Shown piece after piece: positions 57,143 through 64,000 of a DNA stretch of 64,000 nt. This DNA is from Brachionus plicatilis (taxonomy: Eukaryota; Rotifera; Eurotatoria; Ploima; Brachionidae). The DNA lies in the NCBI GenBank assembly GCA_010279815.1, contig QEOQ01000014.1:201940-265939 (forward strand). The letters are read 5' to 3'. Numbering within the stretch: position 1 is the first letter of the stretch; each line of letters starts with the position of its first letter. The notes beneath the pieces were generated by a model. The model worked only from the letters and a program-made list of their open reading frames with translations. It did not search any database and was not told where the DNA came from. The position numbers and the translations under genes were made by a program.

Positions 57143-60100
57143 TTTTTGTTTTTAAGAGTTAAGTCATTTTCATCTAGAAAATAGGAGCTTATTTATTTTT
57201 GCTTGGCAGATAAACACGGAAATTATTTGAATGATTGATTAAGAATTTTATTTCTATTGAAATAATTTTCTTTTAAAAAATCATTTGAAAAAAAAAATTT
57301 TTCCTTTAAGTTCTAAAAATTAAACCTCATTCAATTGAGTTTACAGAAAAGAATAGAACAAAAAAATTGTTACCACTTATTCACTAATTGGCCTCTTTTT
57401 TAATTAAAAAACTGAATATTTAATTTTTTATCTCGATTTTCTATCAAATTAATTAACTTTTAAAAATTCAAACTCATTTGCAAAAAGCTTTTAAAAAACA
57501 CGGGAGGGCTAAATGATTAAAGATTAAGAGAAAAACTGTGATGGAATAATTGCCAGAAAAATATTTAGGAAGAGATAGAAAAAATTACGTGTTCGAAATT
57601 TAAATGAAAAAATAGTCAATTGGGAAATGTCTTTATTTGTTTTGAGAAATAAAAAAAAAAAGTTGCGGGTCTCATTTGATTTGAAAATTATTTCTTAATT
57701 TAAATAAATTCTAGACACAAATTAAAGAGTTGTTGTAATAAATATTATATTTTTATTATAAGCTTAAAAATAAAATAATTAGAAATTATTTGATCCGGTC
57801 GTTTCCCAAGATCGCTGCACTTATCGGATAAATAACCTTCATAAACTTTTTTTTTCCCTATTTTTCTCAAAAAAAATTAAATTTACTAAGATATTTATAT
57901 TAAAATTATATTTTATAACTTAAAAAAGTAATTTTAAAGTATAGTTAATGACTTGTTGGAAAAAAAGAAAAAAAGTCCAAAACAATCTGAATTAACTGAA
58001 TTGTAATTTTTAATATTTTCATAATGCAGAACTGATCTTTCGAATGAAAAAAAAAAAAAGATAAATCATAAATTTAAACAATCTTGATTATTGTTTATTT
58101 ATTTATTTATTAATCAATACCGAGTTAAAGCTCCTTCGAAATAATGAATTGAGATTTTTTGATGTTTTTCTTGGACTTTTTTTCACATTTTCAATTAAGT
58201 CTTAGCCATGACTTTCAAACAAATTTTGAAATAATTTACGGCTTTTTTATTCAATTTATTGATTCCAATTTTATTTTCTAATTTAAAGGCTTAAATTAAC
58301 AAAAATCTTATCCGGATTTTTTTTCTAAATTCACTAAATTTCTTAATTCTTTGATTTTAAGATAATTTTCTAGGAAAGAAAAAATTTTAATCAACTATCA
58401 GATTGTTAAATAGCAAACATTTGAGTTTTTCTTTTAATTTAAAATAAATATATATACAATAATTGCTTTTTTAAATAATTCTACTTTTAAATTTAAAATA
58501 ACACTGATTTCTATGCTTAGAAATTAAAAAAATTCTTTTTTCAGAATCTTTTTTACTAATTAATAAATTTAAATTGGTCTGATTGAACCTAATTCAAATA
58601 ACAGTCTTGTACTGTAAAACAAAATGTTTAATTAAGCGGCTTAACAGTTGTCATTACAGAAAATTTTCTCTTTTAAAATTTAAAGATGATATTAATCCTG
58701 ATTTTGGGCTTTATTTTTTTAAATCTTTAAATTTTTTTCGTGTTCTTGAATCGATAATTTAAACATCAGTAATTAATGATCGAACTAAAGTAAATAAATC
58801 AGCACCTAATCTAAAAAAATGATATTCAATCTATGATATCTATAAATTTTATTCAAACTTATCAAGCATCAGGTTATGTAATCAAAATTTTTAAAATGTT
58901 TTGAATTCAATTAATTTTGAACGTTCTAGAACATTTTAATAATATAAACTGCTCTCTTTCTCCTTGACGTTTATCATCTAATAAACAGTTTCTTAGGATT
59001 TTATATTTATTTGGCTTCAATTTGCCTCTAGTAACACAAATAATCATTTCAAATCATAATCACGCTAATTATGCCATATATGTTCAATATTTACCATAGA
59101 AATTTTATTCCAAACTTTTAAGAAATCAAATAGTTGCTTCCTAGCTAGGTTATTAAAAAGATCTAATCATTGCTCTGATCCAAGTCAAAATACCATACTC
59201 ACACAATTTTATACTATTGACTTTAATTTTTTAATTAACTGTTAATTGTTTGACTGAAGATTTTTTCCTTTCATTCGGAATTAAACCAATTATTTTGTTT
59301 ATTAAATTTAAAATTTTTTTGAATCTATATTAAAATAAACAGTAGACCAAATAATTCTTAACTGAGAAAGCTTTGGGGGTTTAAGATAACAAATTTTTAA
59401 ATTATGAAAAAATCTAACTTGGAATAATTTTTTACTAAAAATTTTTTTTTGGAAAAAAATCAAAAGCTTGCTTTGGTCTTAAATTAAGATAAAGGATGGA
59501 AAAGAATTTTGTAAAAACCGGAAACTTAAAATTATTTCCTTAAAATTTGTCCTAAAATGCTTTTCTAATTAAAAAGTTATTCTGATCTCTAAAAATTTTA
59601 GCTAGAGTTTTGTTAAATTAACAGATTCTTTGTTATTAAAGGAAAATTAAAATCGAAATAATTTTAAAAGAAATTTTCAAATAAAATTTTTTAAACTAAA
59701 ATTTAGAAATTTAAATGCTAAACATAAAATGTTGATATTAATAAAACAATATTTAATTTCGAAAGAATCTAAAAAAAACTTATTCATTAAAATTCTTAAA
59801 GGTTCAATACTAACAGATTGGTAAAATGAACTTCCAGAAGAAAGGCATAACATCTAATCACAAATCTAAAGAATTCGGAATTTAAAAAACAATTATAAAT
59901 TACCAACCGTTTTGGCTTTTCATTTGAATATAAATTTTTAATAACATAGCTTCTAATCAAAAAGAGTAATAAGCATTTGAATAAATTTATTTTCAAAACT
60001 CTCTTTGAAACTCTTTTAATATTTGTTTTTAACTTCTAAATAAATTAAAAAATTAAAAAAATTTATTGATTATTTTGGAACTTTTTTTATAAGAATAGGA

Positions 60101-62012
60101 CAACCCTTAATAGGAAATTTTCTTTAGTTTATCAGCGCTTCCTTTAAAATAATTTAAAAATTTTTGATTTGTTATAGTCAAGATAAAGTTACAAAGATAA
60201 AACTGGAAAAAAATAAGACTCGATGACATAAAATCATTATTATTTTAAATAAATTTTTAGTGAAATTTAGTGTAATTTTTGATCATAATTCAGAATTTTT
60301 GGTCATTTTTTCTAGTTAATTACACAAACTAGGTAAAATCAGTACCAAATAATTTAGCTAGTCAATCTTTCTGGATCTTTTTTGATTTTATCAAAAGAAT
60401 TTTATATTAAAAATCTTTTAAAAAATCAAATTTAGGACTGATTCATGTACTCATTTTCCTTTTATTTCTAAAGTAAAATCTAATTCTTAAATATTTATCT
60501 AATACATGTTTTTTAGACAAATAGAAGTTTGAGAGTACATTTTTTGGAAAAGTGAGTAGAAAAAAAAATGCCATTTTTTTTCTACTCACTTTTCTAATTT
60601 GAAGCGTTTTATCCAAGTTGAATTTAATTTTTCAAGTGCTAAGTTGACAATAATGACACTTTTAGCTAAATTTTCAATTGATTATTTTCTGATATAAATT
60701 ACTAAGTCTAAAATTTGAACCAAAATGCAAATTTATTCAAAAAGAGAACGTATCCGAATCTCAAGATAGTAATGAAGAGAGTTTAGACAGCGTTTTGTTC
60801 AAATTATTTCAACTAGTCCTAATTGTTTTCAATTGATATTTTAAACAACACTTTTTATTAATACTGGATATAAATTGATTTTAAAAGATCAATACTTTCG
60901 AATTTTTCTTATTGAAGGATTTCAAAATAATTTAAGTCTAAAATGTCATTGAAGCATCAAAAAAAAGAATTCTGAACAAAAGGCAATTAATCCTCCGCTC
61001 CATTGAATTTTTTACTATTTAAATATCACAACTTAAAAATCTGTGAATTTGCCAAGTAAGAGTTTAAATCAATTATTTGTCTAATAAAACCTTGGATTTA
61101 TGATAAGGATAACAATACGATTTAAATTAAAATATCGTTTTTTCCCTGGACCGAATTGTTGTATTTTAATTATTGCATCAAAAAAATTTAATGCTTTGGC
61201 AAAAGATTATAAATAATAAATAATTTTGAAAAAAAAAATGCTTGAAAATAAATCAAACAAAACATTGTATTTTAGAATAAAAAAGCTAAAAAATTTGTTT
61301 GTTGTATACAAAAACAGTTAATATCGCTATAATTAAAATATTAAATTACAGATGATTTTTAATTTATATTTGTAATACTCAATCTTTTCTTAAAACCATT
61401 TCTCATTACTTAAATTTCAACTGTTTTTTTTAATATGCTAAAAAATTGTTTTTTTTTTCAGTTTTAAGATTCTTTAGTTATATAATTAAAGATGGATAAA
61501 AGAATTTGAGGCATGGATATTATTTGGTTAAATAAAATTTTATAATTATTCATAGACTATTAATTTTAGCTATTTTTTTAAAAAACAATTTGATTATTCA
61601 ATTTTTCAAAGAGAAATACTATTCAAGATAAAAACTAAAATTTATTTAGATCTCTCTTTTCACTTAATGAACCAGATTCTTTTAGACAATGCTGCTCACC
61701 GGACCACGATTACCCTTAATTTGTTTAAATAAAATTAACCCCAAAATTAACCATAGTTTGACTTAGCGAAAGTTAAATAATTGTTCATTTTAGAATTTTG
61801 TCAATAACTTGAAATTTTATTTTTGTGTCACATCTAACATACAAAACATTTTATTTCCAAAAACTTTTTCAAATTTAAAATGAAAATTTAATAAAAAATT
61901 TTTTAGCTAAAATTTATTAAGAAAATTTTTAAAGAAAATATTAAATTTTAGTTAAAATAAATGTTTGTTTTTTTGAGATATACTTTAATTTTACATCTTT
62001 TCCAAAAAGATT
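57143..62012. other. Large spacer (4.9 kb), no gene seen
   Basis: Uniformly AT-rich, with no open frame that looks coding and no recognised RNA gene. A short near-perfect palindrome is at 60547-60594, and (TTTA)n-like tracts lie near 58085-58110. Confidence 0.5.
60547..60594. repeat. Loop-less inverted repeat
   Basis: GAAAAGTGAGTAGAAAAAAA (plus AATG) runs directly into CCATTTTTTTTCTACTCACT (plus TTTC), arms of 24 bp with one length difference in the A/T run. With essentially no loop it is a cruciform candidate rather than a pre-miRNA. Confidence 0.8.
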
Positions 62013-63671
62013 CTATGGAATTAAGTACATTTTTAGATATTTTGTATTGAAATCATATCTAGTGTATTGATTATTTAATCCATATTTGTAAGAGTATCCT
62101 CCAAAATTGTAAGTAGTTGCCGCGGTTCCACCAGTGTTTATTACATTTTCACAGCTAAAACAAAAATAATTGGTACTACCAGTAAACCAGAATCCACCAT
62201 TTGAACTAATAGCCTGATTTGAATACCTTCCGAAATTATAAGCCGAAAATTCGTGATTATTGTGATTAGAAAAACCATTACAATTAAAAATAATTGGATC
62301 AGAAACATTTAATTTATATTTTGACTCTTGGTTTCCTACTCTAAATGTTTTGTATTCTTCTACGAACTTACCATTTTCAGTCTCAATTCTTAATTTGTAA
62401 TTGTATTTGTTGGTCACCTTGTTGAGAATATCCAAACCAATCCAAAAATTTGACTGTCCATCAGAAAAACCCTCAATATAATCATTGATCGGTCTGTAGA
62501 AGAATCTTGGCTTTGCATTTATTCTTGAAGCAATCAGGATCTTATGAACCGGGTTCATTAAATAGGCATAGTTGAATCTGTCTAAGGAACCAAATTGCTC
62601 AATCAATTGAATTTGGACTTGGTTTGGCAAAAATATGTTTGTGTAGCTATTTCCGGAATCAATATGTTGCACACTTGATTGAAGATGCTGAATAGGAATA
62701 CATTCAGTATTATTTCCACTAATAATATTAATCAGATTATTAGTTGTACAAAAAGATAGCATTAATTGTGCAGATCCACCATTGCCAACATGATGCACCC
62801 TTGATGTCTCTATTTGAAGTCTTTGGTTAAATAAATCAACTGACCAAAGTCCAACATTTTGCTGGTTGTACGGACAATTTAAGTAAATTTCGATGCCACT
62901 TACTGTAAACAATAGATAAAAGCTATTTGTTATTTGTTGGGTTACTTGAATATTGAAAATTTGACCATTGTTACTAATCACTTGAAAATTTGCATTTATA
63001 AAACTAAATGAGTAAATAATATCCACGGTTTCATTTGTGACAGTAAAAGAAAATATCAAAGTTCCAACGTTGTTCAGTTGACCAGTAAAGTGGATAACTG
63101 TGCCAGGAAGAACAGTGATCAAATCTCTGCACTTGAATGTAGATAAAGCTGTCTCCAAATTCAGAAAACCATGAGCATTTTTGAATAGACGAATGAGGGT
63201 CATTTTAGAAACATATGGTGACAGCCATTCCAGTTTTACTCGATTAGATTTTGGACAATCTACAAAAATGTGAATTTTTTCTTCATTTGAAAAGAGGAAA
63301 AATAATGTATTTAGTTGATCTACTTTTAGATCTAAAATTGTCTTATTTAAGATTTGACCATTATTAAGAACTGTTTCAATTATTAAGCTGTTGATAGATG
63401 GGTTAAATAAAACTATCAGTTTTTCTCTATTGCCAATATCTGATTCAAATATGGTGGTTATTTCTGAGCGGGCCTCAACACCACAAAGCTCCCAAACAAG
63501 AACAACAGATTGATTGTAATGAATTGTGTCGAATTCGGACAGATGAGTTTTTGATGCATCTTGAACTGACAAAAAATGTTCAGGCAAAATTTTGGTGGTA
63601 TTTCTTTTTGCCGATGCCATGCTGAACACAACTAAAAGGCTGACTAAACTGAAACTCAATTGCATTTTCAA
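62013..63671 (-). CDS. Secreted protein with two related N-terminal domains and a fibrinogen-like C-terminus
   Basis: Single exon, 552 residues. Signal peptide MKMQLSFSLVSLLVVFSMASA. Two tandem related modules follow at about 30-170 and 175-315. Both hold NGQI..N, a FLLF/LLF strand, an xIxxxxDCP/NCP cysteine and a later W. They look like beta-sandwich (laminin G/thrombospondin N-like) domains, but the family is uncertain. The C-terminus from about 350 matches a fibrinogen-related domain: FYRPINDYIEGFSDGQSNFW, IGLDILNKVTNKYNYKLRIE, EEYKTFRVGNQESKYKLNV, then NGGFWFTGSTNYFCFSCENV. It is degenerate at the usual Ca2+ and C-terminal loops. Plausibly a lectin-like or matrix protein; the function is not established. 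Confidence 0.82.
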   Translation of the reverse strand: MKMQLSFSLVSLLVVFSMASAKRNTTKILPEHFLSVQDASKTHLSEFDTIHYNQSVVLVWELCGVEARSEITTIFESDIGNREKLIVLFNPSINSLIIETVLNNGQILNKTILDLKVDQLNTLFFLFSNEEKIHIFVDCPKSNRVKLEWLSPYVSKMTLIRLFKNAHGFLNLETALSTFKCRDLITVLPGTVIHFTGQLNNVGTLIFSFTVTNETVDIIYSFSFINANFQVISNNGQIFNIQVTQQITNSFYLLFTVSGIEIYLNCPYNQQNVGLWSVDLFNQRLQIETSRVHHVGNGGSAQLMLSFCTTNNLINIISGNNTECIPIQHLQSSVQHIDSGNSYTNIFLPNQVQIQLIEQFGSLDRFNYAYLMNPVHKILIASRINAKPRFFYRPINDYIEGFSDGQSNFWIGLDILNKVTNKYNYKLRIETENGKFVEEYKTFRVGNQESKYKLNVSDPIIFNCNGFSNHNNHEFSAYNFGRYSNQAISSNGGFWFTGSTNYFCFSCENVINTGGTAATTYNFGGYSYKYGLNNQYTRYDFNTKYLKMYLIP

Positions 63672-64000
63672 TTCACCTAAATAAATGATATTATATTATT
63701 TAATATTTTTAAAATATTTTTTTTTCTTTTTTATATTCATACATTGAGAAAAAATCCATTTGTTATAATTTGATTCAGAGATAAAAATTGGAAAAATTAT
63801 AAAGAAATGATCTTTCAATGTTTGATTTAGAAGAAAATAAAATGTTTGAAAAAAATAGAATGCACCAGCTGTTTTGTTCACAAAAAACATTTTTTTATTA
63901 AAAAATAAATATTGAATATAATCGTAAGATAGTGATAAAAAAAGAGAACCTAATTGTTGTTGTTCCCGAGAAAAAAATCAAGAAGCAATAGCTTATAAAT
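63672..64000. other. 5' flank of the fibrinogen-related gene
   Basis: AT-rich, no supported feature. Confidence 0.4.

Overview
This is an AT-rich metazoan nuclear DNA window. It shows spliced genes with GT-AG introns, many of them only 46-70 bp long, separated by very AT-rich spacers full of short foldback and inverted-repeat elements. The gene set (HCF-1, sigma-class GST, ZC4H2, PKA catalytic subunit, SSBP, KEAP1, TMEM199, HIRA, a DEG/ENaC channel, LRR and fibrinogen-related secreted proteins) is that of a bilaterian animal. Micro-introns, low GC and CR1/Jockey-like LINEs ending in TTA/CTA repeats would fit a small-genome spiralian such as a monogonont rotifer, but that is inference only. 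All exon models were spliced by hand, checking that reading phase is kept across every junction.

Layout. 1-8.1 kb (-): HCF-1, 3' end outside the window, with a GC-rich kelch exon and a 4.9 kb repeat-filled intron. 9.1-15.8 kb: a detoxification/redox patch holding a sigma GST (+), an NAD(P)-dependent dihydroflavonol-reductase-like enzyme (+), and an inverted truncated copy of that reductase (-). The GST and reductase share a homologous block upstream of their starts. 16.9-22.9 kb (+): ZC4H2, PKA catalytic subunit, and a RING-like/coiled-coil/WD40 protein. 23.7-28.6 kb: a transposon graveyard with one LINE 3' end, a MULE-like transposase remnant interrupted by a second degenerate LINE, and flanking inverted repeats. 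29.1-32.7 kb (-): SSBP in ten exons. 37.9-42.9 kb (+): KEAP1 in two exons. 44.8-45.5 kb (-): TMEM199/Vma12-like. 46.0-46.6 kb: a 645 bp transposon with terminal inverted repeats and an 8 bp target duplication. 47.7-51.4 kb (-): HIRA in eleven exons. 53.2-54.6 kb (+): intronless DEG/ENaC channel. 55.0-57.1 kb (-): secreted or anchored LRR protein. 62.0-63.7 kb (-): secreted protein with two related N-terminal domains and a fibrinogen-like C-terminus.

Most notable observations. (1) KEAP1 keeps its Nrf2-binding kelch pocket but lacks all three classic sensor cysteines: positions 151, 273 and 288 are N, F and N. (2) HCF-1 carries a textbook Taspase1 site between the two halves of its split fibronectin module, with no HCF repeats seen in the visible part. 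(3) The inverted reductase copy is base-for-base identical over about 500 coding bases although its 3' flank has diverged, and its breakpoint can be spliced in frame to an upstream cysteine-containing exon. (4) The window holds several dispersed foldback/MITE families with two copies each, including a Merlin-like element with a zinc-ribbon remnant.

KEAP1, a GST and a reductase within 30 kb invites an oxidative-stress reading, but apart from the shared GST/reductase upstream block nothing in the sequence shows co-regulation.
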